A stretch of 15,312 nucleotides of DNA from an uncultured Planctomycetaceae bacterium (GCA_903927685.1 CAIYOB010000375.1:1-15312); one strand, 5' to 3'; shown: positions 1 through 7,588, counted from the first letter of the stretch. Numbers and translations: made by a program. Notes: a model not told the origin generated them from the sequence alone.

Positions 1-129
1 GCGTTGCTGGGCATCCGCCGCCTCGCCGAAATGCCAAACGGCCGCCGCGTCGCCCAGCGGTGTTTCCGCAGTGAACCCCGCCGGCGGGGCAAGGATCAGC
101 ATGGTGAACAGGGTGAGAACGGATTTCAT
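1..129 (-). CDS. Exported protein, N-terminal fragment (possible LamG/sialidase-like)
   Basis: Only the first 43 residues are in the window; the gene continues past position 1. The start is the ATG at 129-127, which overlaps the TGA of the upstream sulfatase (ATGA at 129-126), so translation is probably coupled. Residues 1-21 look like a signal peptide: MKS, a hydrophobic stretch (LTLFTMLILAPPAG), then a likely cleavage near FTA-E. The next residues, with AVWHFGEAAD at 30-39, resemble the opening of planctomycete proteins that carry a LamG (concanavalin-like lectin) or sialidase-type domain. That resemblance is recalled from the family and is not proven by 43 residues. As the last visible gene of a unit encoding a sulfatase and a secreted carbohydrate-type protein, a role in binding or cutting a polysaccharide is a reasonable inference. 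Export is fairly sure; function is not. Confidence 0.6.
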   Translation of the reverse strand, partial: MKSVLTLFTMLILAPPAGFTAETPLGDAAAVWHFGEAADAQQR

Positions 130-1706
130 TTCGCGATTGCCTTTCCTTTCGCTTTGCCCTTCGCCTGTCCCGCGCGGGCGGGAGCTTCGGCCTGCAGCGC
201 GTCGAGTTGGGCGCGCATCTGTGCCGCCACCTCCGGCTGTTCGCGGACCACGTTGCGCTGCTGATGCGGATCGTCAGCCAGGTGGTAAAGCTGGTCCCGC
301 GGCGCGTTGGGACGCACCTTGCCCTGCAGATCGACGTCGCTGTTGACCTGGCCGGTGAAGGCGATCTCGCCGAGGCCGTTGCCGAATCCGCCGGAGCCTT
401 GCGCGCCGATGTAAACCCACGGGCCGGAACGTAAGGCGAGATTGGCGGGCTGATGCGGCGCGAGCACGACCGAATGGCGCACGGGCTGTTCCGGCTCACC
501 GGTCAGCACGGGCAGCATATCGAGCGAGTCGCGCCCGGCACCGGCGGGCAAGTCCGCCCCGACGATCGAGGCGAGCGTCCGCAGCAGGTCGGTGTTGGCG
601 ATCAACTGCGACGAGCTGCTGCCGGCGGGAATCCTGCCCGGCCAGCGGGCGACCAAGGGCACGCGATGCCCGCCCTCCCAGGCCCCAAACTTGAACCCGA
701 GCCAATCGCCGTTGAGCCGATGCCCCGCGGTCCACGCGGCACGACCGCCCTCATTGAGCATGCCGCCGTTATCGCTGGTGAAAATGACGAGCGTGTTGTC
801 CGTTGCGCCGCGGTCCTCGACTGCGCGGAGCACCTCGCCGACCATCCAGTCAAGTTCATGGATGAAGTCGCCGTACAGTCCGCAGCCGCTCGTGCCCTGG
901 AATCGCGGATGCGGCGTGAAGGGGTGATGGATGTTGCCCGGCGCGAAATACAAGAAGAACGGCTGGTCGCGCACCTGATTCAGCCACGCCACGGCCTTCT
1001 CCGTCAGCGTCGTGCCGACGTGCTCGTCGCGATACAGCTCGTGCGCCCGTCGCGCGCCCCCGACGGCCTCGATGTTCTTCTTCTCGGGAAAGACCTGAGT
1101 GTAGATCTTGCCCTTCGCAGCCGCGCCGAAGACAAAGGGGTCGGCCGGATCGAGTCCGACGACGCGATGATTCTCGACGAACACAAAGGGCGGATGGCTG
1201 CTCACCACCGGGATGCCGAAGTAATAGTCGAATCCGACTTCCAGCGGTCCGGGTTTCAAATCCCCGTTCCACGCCGGCGTCGTTTCCCCGAAGCCGAGAT
1301 GCCATTTGCCGACGCAAGCGGTGGCATACCCCCGCTGCTGCAAGAGCCGTCCCACCGTCATCTGATCCGCGCCGATGAGCGCGCCGGCGGTGTGGAAGAT
1401 GGGCGACCAGATGTTCTTCCGCCACGCGTATTCACCCGTGAGCAACGCGTAGCGAGACGGCGTGCAGACGGCCGACACCGAGTGCGCATCCGTGAACCGC
1501 CGCCCCTCGCCCGCCAGTCGGTCGAGGTTCGGCGTCTTCACTTTCGTGGCCCCATAGCAACCCAAATCGCCGTAGCCGATGTCGTCAGCGACGATGCAGA
1601 CGACGTTCGGCCGTGCAGCCTCCGCCGCGGTCGCCTGGCCCCAAGGCAACGTCCAGAACGCAAGCACGCCCATAACGGCCCTGATGCTCGGCTGCTGCTT
1701 CTTCAT
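126..1706 (-). CDS. Secreted type I (FGly) sulfatase, arylsulfatase A-like
   Basis: This 526-residue protein hydrolyses a sulfate ester, most likely on a sulfated polysaccharide, outside the cytoplasm. Residues 1-28 form a signal peptide. The alkaline-phosphatase-like fold is marked by the metal-binding pair Asp41-Asp42 in VADDIGYGD, the formylglycine signature CTPSR at 81-85 (Cys81 is the residue oxidised to FGly), GKWHLG at 133-138 (Lys134, His136), the His260-His261 pair in NIHHPF, SDNGG at 311-315 (Asp312, Asn313) and Lys339 just before WEGGHRVP. All expected catalytic, metal and sulfate-binding positions are therefore present, so it should be active if a maturation enzyme exists elsewhere. 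The ATG at 1706 has a GGAG (1717-1714) 7 nt upstream and lies 36 bp after the 878-residue gene. The C-terminus is an unusual Ala/Gly/Lys-rich tail (about 511-526). The specific substrate cannot be read from the sequence. Confidence 0.95.
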   Translation of the reverse strand: MKKQQPSIRAVMGVLAFWTLPWGQATAAEAARPNVVCIVADDIGYGDLGCYGATKVKTPNLDRLAGEGRRFTDAHSVSAVCTPSRYALLTGEYAWRKNIWSPIFHTAGALIGADQMTVGRLLQQRGYATACVGKWHLGFGETTPAWNGDLKPGPLEVGFDYYFGIPVVSSHPPFVFVENHRVVGLDPADPFVFGAAAKGKIYTQVFPEKKNIEAVGGARRAHELYRDEHVGTTLTEKAVAWLNQVRDQPFFLYFAPGNIHHPFTPHPRFQGTSGCGLYGDFIHELDWMVGEVLRAVEDRGATDNTLVIFTSDNGGMLNEGGRAAWTAGHRLNGDWLGFKFGAWEGGHRVPLVARWPGRIPAGSSSSQLIANTDLLRTLASIVGADLPAGAGRDSLDMLPVLTGEPEQPVRHSVVLAPHQPANLALRSGPWVYIGAQGSGGFGNGLGEIAFTGQVNSDVDLQGKVRPNAPRDQLYHLADDPHQQRNVVREQPEVAAQMRAQLDALQAEAPARAGQAKGKAKGKAIAK

Positions 1707-1742
1707 TCGTTTGCTCCGTGCTGCTCGGGGGAGGCGGGAATT

Positions 1743-4379
1743 CTACTGAACCTGCACGCTGTTTTGGAGCTTGAGGCGGATGTCCTTCGCTCTGGCTTCC
1801 GCGTCGGCATGGCGTCCCTCGCGACAGGCGGAAAGCGATTTCGTGAAGGTCTCGATGTCCTGCGGAGAGCTGGCCGAGCATCCTTGAGCGACGGCCCGTT
1901 CCTGCAACAGTTGGTAGGCGTGGATCAGGGCGTTCTGGGCGGTCCGTTGCTCCTGCAACTGACGCTGACGCTCGCGGCAGTCGCTGCGCCGCGCGGTGAC
2001 GCGTATGTGTTCTCCGCCCTTCAACGTCAGCGGCAACCCCTGCCTGAGTTCAGACGCTGGATGCACTTCTTCTCCAGCGCCGAGCGTCACGGAATAGTCC
2101 GCGTCGGACAGATGTTCGAAAACAACGTCGAAGGTGCGACTGGTCCGGCTGGGATTGTAGACCAGGTAGTGCCTCTCCACGCCGGAAAGCGTGCTTTCAT
2201 AATCTTCCGTCGCGTCGAGGTTCAGGACCATGATTTCGCGATCGCTCGCCTGGGCGAGCGCTTCGTAGAGCCATGCGTTCCAGAGGGCCAAGCCAGCCAT
2301 GTACGCCGCCGTTTCACCGCGATGACCGCCGGTCCCCTCGAGACTGTAGAAGGGCTCAATGGGGAAGTAGGCGCCGAACGCGTTGCGTTTTCGTCCATCG
2401 AGCGCCAGCACCGGTTCGGTCCAGGTGGCGGGAAAGAAATAGAAGGAATTGACTCGATTCAGATTCGACAGCTTCAAGAGGAGGCCGGTCAAGGGATGTT
2501 CGCGGTCGTGCTTCAGGGTCCGCGCAATCATCAAGTGCGCCTCGGCCGTCTCCCAGGGAGTGGCCACGTGCGCACCGCCGTGAGGATAGAACAGCCCGGC
2601 GCTGCCCAGTTCACGGCTTACCAGAGTGGTCTCGTCCTCGTACCAAGACGTGAGTCGCAAGAGCGTATTCATGAAGTCGCGGGAATAGCGGAGGAACTTC
2701 GGATTCCCCGTTGCCTCATACAGCCGATGCGCAGCCGCGATGCCGTAGGCGTTGCCGAACAGTTCCGTGATCGGGAACTCCGCCGCGTCCTTGTATTGGC
2801 GGTCGTAGATTGGGTTCTGCACGCGGAACTCCATTCGCTCCAGCAGCGTTTCGATCGCGCGCTGCGATTCGGCCAGGTATCCCCTTTCGGCGGTGATGTC
2901 GAACGCCTGGCACATGAGATATGCAAAGGCTCCCGCCTGCCAAGGTTCGCGGACAAGGCCCAACTGCTTGACGTCGTTTTGGACGACGGGCTGCTTCTGG
3001 TAGGGGTCGAACCACTGCGGAAAGACATAATCCGTCTTCTTGGCCAAGTCCCGCAGTCCCGCCGTGGCCATGAGAAATCGTCCGCCGATGGCGGGATCGA
3101 ACTCGCTGGAGCCGATCGCCGATGCGGCCCGCAGCGTTTCCGCGTGAAAGAAGAAGTTCTGCCAACTCATTTCCAGATCGCCGACGTGAGCAGGCTGTCG
3201 CGTGCCGTGACGAATGAGCCGCGAACGTGGATCGTAAAAGCGTGGCAGCGCGTGCGTTTTCTGCAGACCGAGGTGCAACGCCGCGGCATCACCGCGTAGC
3301 CTTGCGAGCAGTAGCCACGGTGTGAGATGGTTATTCACCGTGGAAAAGTCCCATGCCTGGACGCTGGGATGGACCAGCATCGAATCTTGAGCCGGCACCA
3401 ATTCAAGCGGTTCGTCGTGCCAGGACGCAGCAAGCTCGGCCATGGCCTGAGGAGCGCTCAGGTCATCCATCGCCTGTCGCGAGATCTGTTCCCAACTCGC
3501 GGCCGCACCCGTCAACTGGTTGCTTGGAAACAGCGAATCCGCCGGATGGAGCGGCGCGAACGTCCGGACCATCGTATCGAGTGCCTCCATGCCCGACGGC
3601 TTTTCCAAGCGGGCGGTTTGATGGAGGAAGAACTCGACAATCAAGTCACCGGCCGGCAACCGCCGGCCCGACAACCTCTTGAAATGCATCCCCAGTCCCG
3701 TCTGTCCGGACTCCGTGCGCGTCATGATCCGCACATCGTGAAAGCGGGCGACACCGTCCGGCTGCATCCAACGCATCGGCGTCATGTTGAAAAACACGGC
3801 CGCCTCGCGTTGGTCATCCCAGAGATACGCCGCAGGAAAACCATAGCCGTGCGGAATCCCGGCGCTGCCGTAAATGCTGTCCGGCCCCTGGTCAAGATGG
3901 AACGCGGTGTTCGATGGTTGCATCCACAGGGCCACGACAGGCTGTGGACTCTCCAGCGTCAGCGGCGCGGTCAAGTGGCACGTGACGACGAACCGGAACA
4001 ACGGACTGTCTGCCGTCGTCTCGACACGCATTGCCCAGTCATAATCCGGCTGACAGTGTTTCCCCCTGAACTCGACCGCTTTTTGGTCGGGAGCGTCCGT
4101 CAGGACCACGTAGCTGCTCGGCGTCAAATCAAACAACGGCCCGGCGAGCAACGGCCGGCCACCATCGAACATCGCCCGCCACTGTTGGCCGTGGCGAACA
4201 AACGTGCTCAGAACAAAGCCGTCGTCCGTTCGCGTGAAAACGAGCTTCTGCCGCTCCGTCGCCAATTCGGCTCGCGCAGGTTCCGCCACCAGCGTCACCT
4301 GCGATGCCTCGGCAGCGTGCGGCACGGCCAGCGGAGCCAGCAGCAGGGCGGTGAGGAGCACAGAGGGGGACACGCTCAT
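1743..4379 (-). CDS. Secreted 878-aa protein, possible six-hairpin (alpha/alpha barrel) carbohydrate-active enzyme
   Basis: I do not recognise a named family. Residues 1-25 are a signal peptide ending near PHAAEA-S, so the protein is exported. Residues 28-260 look beta-rich. About 300-720 contains repeated helical segments with aromatic and acidic clusters, such as WDFSTVNNHLTPW (343-355), EMSWQNFFFHAE (403-414), ELFGNAYGIAAAHRLYEATGNPKFLRY (split 539-565), PHGGAHVATPWETAEAH (599-615) and EGTGGHRGE (681-689). This pattern, including the 'LYEATGNPKFL' type repeat, is seen in six-hairpin glycosidases and polysaccharide lyases. A beta-rich segment (about 735-798) and a charged, probably coiled-coil tail with Cys801, Cys834 and Cys852 follow. 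The ATG overlaps the stop of the 65-residue gene (TGATG), and a sulfatase gene lies 36 bp downstream. This context favours a glycosidase or lyase acting on a sulfated glycan, but catalytic residues are not assigned. Coding status is secure; function is a guess. Confidence 0.85.
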   Translation of the reverse strand: MSVSPSVLLTALLLAPLAVPHAAEASQVTLVAEPARAELATERQKLVFTRTDDGFVLSTFVRHGQQWRAMFDGGRPLLAGPLFDLTPSSYVVLTDAPDQKAVEFRGKHCQPDYDWAMRVETTADSPLFRFVVTCHLTAPLTLESPQPVVALWMQPSNTAFHLDQGPDSIYGSAGIPHGYGFPAAYLWDDQREAAVFFNMTPMRWMQPDGVARFHDVRIMTRTESGQTGLGMHFKRLSGRRLPAGDLIVEFFLHQTARLEKPSGMEALDTMVRTFAPLHPADSLFPSNQLTGAAASWEQISRQAMDDLSAPQAMAELAASWHDEPLELVPAQDSMLVHPSVQAWDFSTVNNHLTPWLLLARLRGDAAALHLGLQKTHALPRFYDPRSRLIRHGTRQPAHVGDLEMSWQNFFFHAETLRAASAIGSSEFDPAIGGRFLMATAGLRDLAKKTDYVFPQWFDPYQKQPVVQNDVKQLGLVREPWQAGAFAYLMCQAFDITAERGYLAESQRAIETLLERMEFRVQNPIYDRQYKDAAEFPITELFGNAYGIAAAHRLYEATGNPKFLRYSRDFMNTLLRLTSWYEDETTLVSRELGSAGLFYPHGGAHVATPWETAEAHLMIARTLKHDREHPLTGLLLKLSNLNRVNSFYFFPATWTEPVLALDGRKRNAFGAYFPIEPFYSLEGTGGHRGETAAYMAGLALWNAWLYEALAQASDREIMVLNLDATEDYESTLSGVERHYLVYNPSRTSRTFDVVFEHLSDADYSVTLGAGEEVHPASELRQGLPLTLKGGEHIRVTARRSDCRERQRQLQEQRTAQNALIHAYQLLQERAVAQGCSASSPQDIETFTKSLSACREGRHADAEARAKDIRLKLQNSVQVQ

Positions 4380-4576
4380 CAGGTCGATCTCGCTTTCGCG
4401 ACGGTGGGGTTCGGAACAGGCACTTGCGACAGATCAACGATCTGCCTGGCGGTTTCGAGTCTCTCGCGCAGCACGGGATACGCAACTTCCGGCACGCCGA
4501 GCCTGCTGTCAAGGGCCCTGCGTGTGGCACTGCTTACTCGCCCGCCATCCGCATGTTGCTCCGACTGCGGCTTCAT
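4379..4576 (-). CDS. Small 65-aa protein coupled to the kinase gene
   Basis: This short gene lies exactly between the protein kinase and the 878-residue protein. Its ATG (4576-4574) overlaps the kinase stop as ATGA (4576-4573), and its TGA (4381-4379) overlaps the next ATG as TGATG. It fills an otherwise unexplained 190-bp gap with no free base at either end, which is strong positional support. The product starts MKPQSEQHAD, is polar and basic in its first half, has a likely amphipathic helix at about 28-50 (VPEVAYPVLRERLETARQIV) and ends PNPTVAKARST. There is no signal peptide, membrane segment or cysteine, so it should be cytoplasmic. I do not recognise a family. A small adaptor, substrate or regulator of the adjacent kinase is possible, but that rests only on position. 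No clear Shine-Dalgarno precedes it, consistent with coupling to kinase translation. Confidence 0.7.
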   Translation of the reverse strand: MKPQSEQHADGGRVSSATRRALDSRLGVPEVAYPVLRERLETARQIVDLSQVPVPNPTVAKARST

Positions 4577-5448
4577 CGCCGACCAGGCCCGCTGGTTTCC
4601 AGCGTGGCCAAGCGACGCCAGAACTCGAACGCTGTCGCCGGCCGGCCGTGCACGTGCCGGCGCAAGGCCTGGCCGAGCGCCGGGCCGAACGGCGGAGGCA
4701 GTTGCTCGGCGGTCTGGCGCGGGACGCCGCGGACGATTTCGTCGTAGGAGAACGAGGGCTCGATACCCATCGCCACCGCCAGCAGCACGAGCCCGGCGTG
4801 GTAGATATCGGTCGGCTTGCCCACCTGCCCGAATTCCGCCGGCTCCAGGACTTCCGGCGCGACCATCCAGGGGACGGTGGGGTTCTCGACCTGCGCCTCG
4901 TATTCGAACCGGCTGACGCCCAAGTCGCCGACCTTGAATGTCACCGACTGGGTGGGGCTGATCATCAACTCGTCCCGCACATAGGTCCAGAAGACATTGC
5001 GGAGATGGATGTCTTTGTGCACGTAGCCGTGGTCGTGCATAAAGGCGACGGCCTGCAACATGCAGCGGGCGATGGGGGCAATCCAATCCAGTCCGTCGTA
5101 TTCGGGGATTGAGAATAACGTCGAGATACTGCCGCCACACCGCTCGACGACGATATGGAACGTCTGCTCGCGTTCAAACGCATCGAACACGTAGGTGATG
5201 TTGGGGTGCCGCAAGGTGAACAGCGAGGCGATCTCGCGCTGCCAGTTTTCCCGCACTTGTTCGTAGGTCTGGTGGTGCGGGACCAATACCTTCAGCACCA
5301 GGTTATTGCTCCATTGGTCGGCACAGGCGAAGGCCGCTCCGTAGGTCCCGCGACCCAAGGCTTCGCCGACAGCGTAGGCATTCTTGCCGTGCGCGATCAC
5401 CTCGCCGGGAACCGGCCAGCGAATGGAGGGAGGCGGACGTTTGTTCAT
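4573..5448 (-). CDS. Hanks-type protein kinase, soluble, kinase domain only
   Basis: This 291-residue protein is a eukaryotic-like kinase domain with almost nothing else. Visible motifs are the glycine loop GRGTYG (32-37), the ATP-anchoring Lys53 in VLKVL, the helix C Glu72, the catalytic loop HKDIHLRN (144-151) with base Asp146 and metal ligand Asn151, the metal-binding DLG (175-177, a DFG variant), APE (198-200), Asp214 of subdomain IX and Arg269 of subdomain XI. The catalytic loop is odd: the usual Ser/Thr-type Lys two residues after Asp146 is His148, while Arg150 sits where tyrosine kinases carry Arg. There is no transmembrane segment, PASTA or other sensor domain, so it should be cytoplasmic and rely on partners. 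The ATG overlaps the stop of the FHA-histidine kinase gene (ATGA at 5448-5445), and its stop overlaps the 65-residue gene. Coupled synthesis suggests it works with the FHA domain of that kinase, which could bind phosphothreonine. Confidence 0.93.
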   Translation of the reverse strand: MNKRPPPSIRWPVPGEVIAHGKNAYAVGEALGRGTYGAAFACADQWSNNLVLKVLVPHHQTYEQVRENWQREIASLFTLRHPNITYVFDAFEREQTFHIVVERCGGSISTLFSIPEYDGLDWIAPIARCMLQAVAFMHDHGYVHKDIHLRNVFWTYVRDELMISPTQSVTFKVGDLGVSRFEYEAQVENPTVPWMVAPEVLEPAEFGQVGKPTDIYHAGLVLLAVAMGIEPSFSYDEIVRGVPRQTAEQLPPPFGPALGQALRRHVHGRPATAFEFWRRLATLETSGPGRR

Positions 5449-7478
5449 AGTTGCCGCAGCAGCTTGTCCAATTCGTCAATGCGGACCGGCTTCACGAGCA
5501 CGGCATCCATTCCCGCGGCGAGACACTCGTCGGCAGTCTCGGTTGAGGGATGAGCGGTCAAGGCGATGATGGCGATGTGCATGCCCGTGCCGGCTTCGCG
5601 CTGCCGAATCTCGCGGGTCGCTTCTCGGCCGTCCAGCACGGGCATTTCCACATCCATCAGGACCGCGTCGTAGGCCTGCGACGTACAGGCGTCCACCGCT
5701 TCGCGTCCGTTGCTGACCACATCCACCGCATGACCGGCGAATCGCAGCAAGCCGGACATCAGCCGCTGGTTGACCAGGCTATCCTCCGCCAACAGCAGCC
5801 GCCGTGACTCGGAACTCACTTTGGCGGAGGACAGCGACGTGGAACTGCCCTTGGCGTCCGAGACATCCGTTGCGTCCGCATCGCGGGCGTGGGCCGGCAA
5901 CGAGATCGTGAAAACCGTCCCGGCGGCGCTCGATCGCACGGTGATCTGTCCGCCGTGGGCCTCGACCAATTGCCGGGCGATCGCCAACCCGAAGCCTGTC
6001 CCGCCCTTCTTGCCATGTGTTCCGAACGGCTGGAACAGCTTGGACAACGCCGCCGGCGGGATGCCCGGCCCATTGTCAGCGACGAACAACTCCACACCGC
6101 CCGGCGTCGGGCGAGCGCCGATCGTCACGACCGAGCCCGCGCGGCCCCGCATGGCCTCGGCCGCATTCCGCGCCAGGTTCCTCAGGACCCGCGCAAGCCG
6201 TTCCGGATCGAAAGCCAGCTGCAACTCGGCCGGTGCGTCGATCGTAACGGCGACCCCCAGCGTCTCCAACTCCAAGCCCAGCAGGCGCAGGTACTTGCCG
6301 AGCAGCGTCTCGAACGTTCCCCACACGGGCTTGACCTGGGCCTTGCCTCGGCAGAACTCCAGGCTGTCGTCCAGCAGGTCCATGGCCGATGCCAACGATG
6401 CGTCGATCAGTTCCAGATGCTCCTCGCCCCGCTGATCGCCGGGATGCTTGCCCTGCCACAGTTCGAGCAAGTGCTGGACATTCGCCAAGGGGCCGCGCAG
6501 GTCGTGGATGATATAGGCGATGGCTTGGCCGACCGCCGCCAGCTGCTCGACCTGCTGCAAACGCTGCTTCATTTCCATCCGGATCAAGCCGCAGGAGACC
6601 GCACTCGCCAGCACCTGGACCACCTGGGCCTCCAAGGGCTGAATCCCGATCCGCGATCGGCCCGGCCGCCAATCGCGGGAGCCGAACAGGGCGCCCACCA
6701 CGGACCCGCTGGCGCCGAAGATCGGCGAGGCCACCACGGCTTCGATATTCTCCAGGCTCTGCCGCACATTCCGCAACTGCGGGGCGCCAAAGAACGTGCG
6801 ACCTTCGTCGGCGACACGGCGGAGCAGAGTGCGACTGTAGTGCAGCCCAGCGTCCCGGTCGGTCGCCCAGCTGCCGACGATCCGCCAATCGGCGTCCTCC
6901 CGCAGCAGCACCAGACCGCGATCCAGGCCGATCAGATCGACGATCGCCCGCGCTGTCTCTTCGTAGAACTCCGTCGAACCAAAAGTCGAACGCTGGACGG
7001 ACAGGAGTGTTTCGAACCAGACGGTCAGTTTCTCCGTTGGCGGAGCCTCGCCCAGACTCGCCAGCGAAGAACTGGTGATCGAACGCAGATGCCGAGTCGC
7101 AGGCTCGGAGACCGTTTGAAATTCCACGTCGGCGTCATCCTCCGGCGGCTGCGGATCGTCGCCGGGGTGGGCATCCTGCAGGATCAAGTCGATTGTGGTC
7201 TGACCAATCCGCAACTGGATCGGCAGGTCCGCCTCTCCGCAAGCCCCCTGGCCGATTCGGACCCCCTCGGGCAACTCCAGGTCGTTCCGTCCCACGTTCT
7301 CGAAGCGGATCCGGTCGGGCGAAACGCGTTCGAGCACCAACTGCCGGCGCGACACGTAGTCGTCGTCGATGGTCAGACAAGGTTCATCGCCGCCGGCTTG
7401 TCGGCCAAGGACCAACCGGACGCCTTCGTAAACGTACTGTTTCTGCTGTTTTGAGTTGGCGATCTTGATGAGCAACAT
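5445..7478 (-). CDS. FHA-GAF hybrid histidine kinase with C-terminal receiver domain
   Basis: This 677-residue protein is a soluble hybrid sensor kinase. An FHA domain occupies about 1-105 (LGRQ at 24-27, SRRQ at 44-47, NVGRND at 61-66). A GAF-like sensor domain covers about 150-300, followed by a helical linker and a HisKA region with phospho-acceptor His325 in IIHDLRGPLANV. The HATPase_c domain shows the N box (NLARNAAEA, Asn438), G1 box DNGPGIP (468-474), F box LFQPFGTHG and G2 GGTGFGLAIA (492-501). A receiver domain (about 559-677) has Glu565-Asp566, phospho-acceptor Asp609 in LMDVEMP, Thr641 and Lys663. I start it at the ATG 7478-7476 because the FHA fold begins there (MLLIKI); the open frame extends upstream to about 7964 but that part lacks domain character and overlaps the divergent sulfatase. 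No membrane segment or DNA-binding domain is present, so the signal is probably cytoplasmic and the output passes to a partner. Confidence 0.93.
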   Translation of the reverse strand: MLLIKIANSKQQKQYVYEGVRLVLGRQAGGDEPCLTIDDDYVSRRQLVLERVSPDRIRFENVGRNDLELPEGVRIGQGACGEADLPIQLRIGQTTIDLILQDAHPGDDPQPPEDDADVEFQTVSEPATRHLRSITSSSLASLGEAPPTEKLTVWFETLLSVQRSTFGSTEFYEETARAIVDLIGLDRGLVLLREDADWRIVGSWATDRDAGLHYSRTLLRRVADEGRTFFGAPQLRNVRQSLENIEAVVASPIFGASGSVVGALFGSRDWRPGRSRIGIQPLEAQVVQVLASAVSCGLIRMEMKQRLQQVEQLAAVGQAIAYIIHDLRGPLANVQHLLELWQGKHPGDQRGEEHLELIDASLASAMDLLDDSLEFCRGKAQVKPVWGTFETLLGKYLRLLGLELETLGVAVTIDAPAELQLAFDPERLARVLRNLARNAAEAMRGRAGSVVTIGARPTPGGVELFVADNGPGIPPAALSKLFQPFGTHGKKGGTGFGLAIARQLVEAHGGQITVRSSAAGTVFTISLPAHARDADATDVSDAKGSSTSLSSAKVSSESRRLLLAEDSLVNQRLMSGLLRFAGHAVDVVSNGREAVDACTSQAYDAVLMDVEMPVLDGREATREIRQREAGTGMHIAIIALTAHPSTETADECLAAGMDAVLVKPVRIDELDKLLRQL

Positions 7479-7484
7479 AGACTT

Positions 7485-7555
7485 GCCGGAGAACCGAGGC
7501 GACGAGCAGCCCGAGAGTACACCATTTAGGCTTATGCGAGTCGCCATTCTCCGGC
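7485..7555 (-). promoter_or_regulatory. Potential hairpin in the leader of the hybrid kinase gene
   Basis: GCCGGAGAA (7485-7493) and its exact reverse complement TTCTCCGGC (7547-7555) could pair. A second 5-bp helix, GCGAC (7499-7503) with GTCGC (7540-7544), nests inside. In the leftward transcript the 3' arm ends 6 nt before the ATG at 7478, so a formed stem would occupy the ribosome landing zone. No strong Shine-Dalgarno is visible there. Role in translation control is inference; the arms are seen directly. Confidence 0.35.
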
Positions 7556-7566
7556 TCGGGCACACG

Positions 7567-7588
7567 GATGTCAACACGGCTCGACATC
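7567..7588. repeat. Imperfectly isolated 6-bp inverted repeat (possible operator)
   Basis: GATGTC (7567-7572) and GACATC (7583-7588) are exact reverse complements separated by 10 bases, giving a 16-bp centre spacing. It lies in the divergent control region and could be a dimeric regulator site, but 6-bp arms in 274 bp are easily found by chance. Confidence 0.2.

Noticed and set aside
453..3299. Plus-strand 948-residue open frame opposite the first sulfatase and the 878-aa gene
   Set aside because: It is antisense to two well-supported genes, is rich in Arg/Pro/His without any domain motif, and reflects the lack of stops in GC-rich antisense frames.
5889..7454. Plus-strand 521-residue open frame within the hybrid histidine kinase
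   Set aside because: Antisense shadow: the minus strand carries complete HisKA, HATPase and receiver motifs in register.
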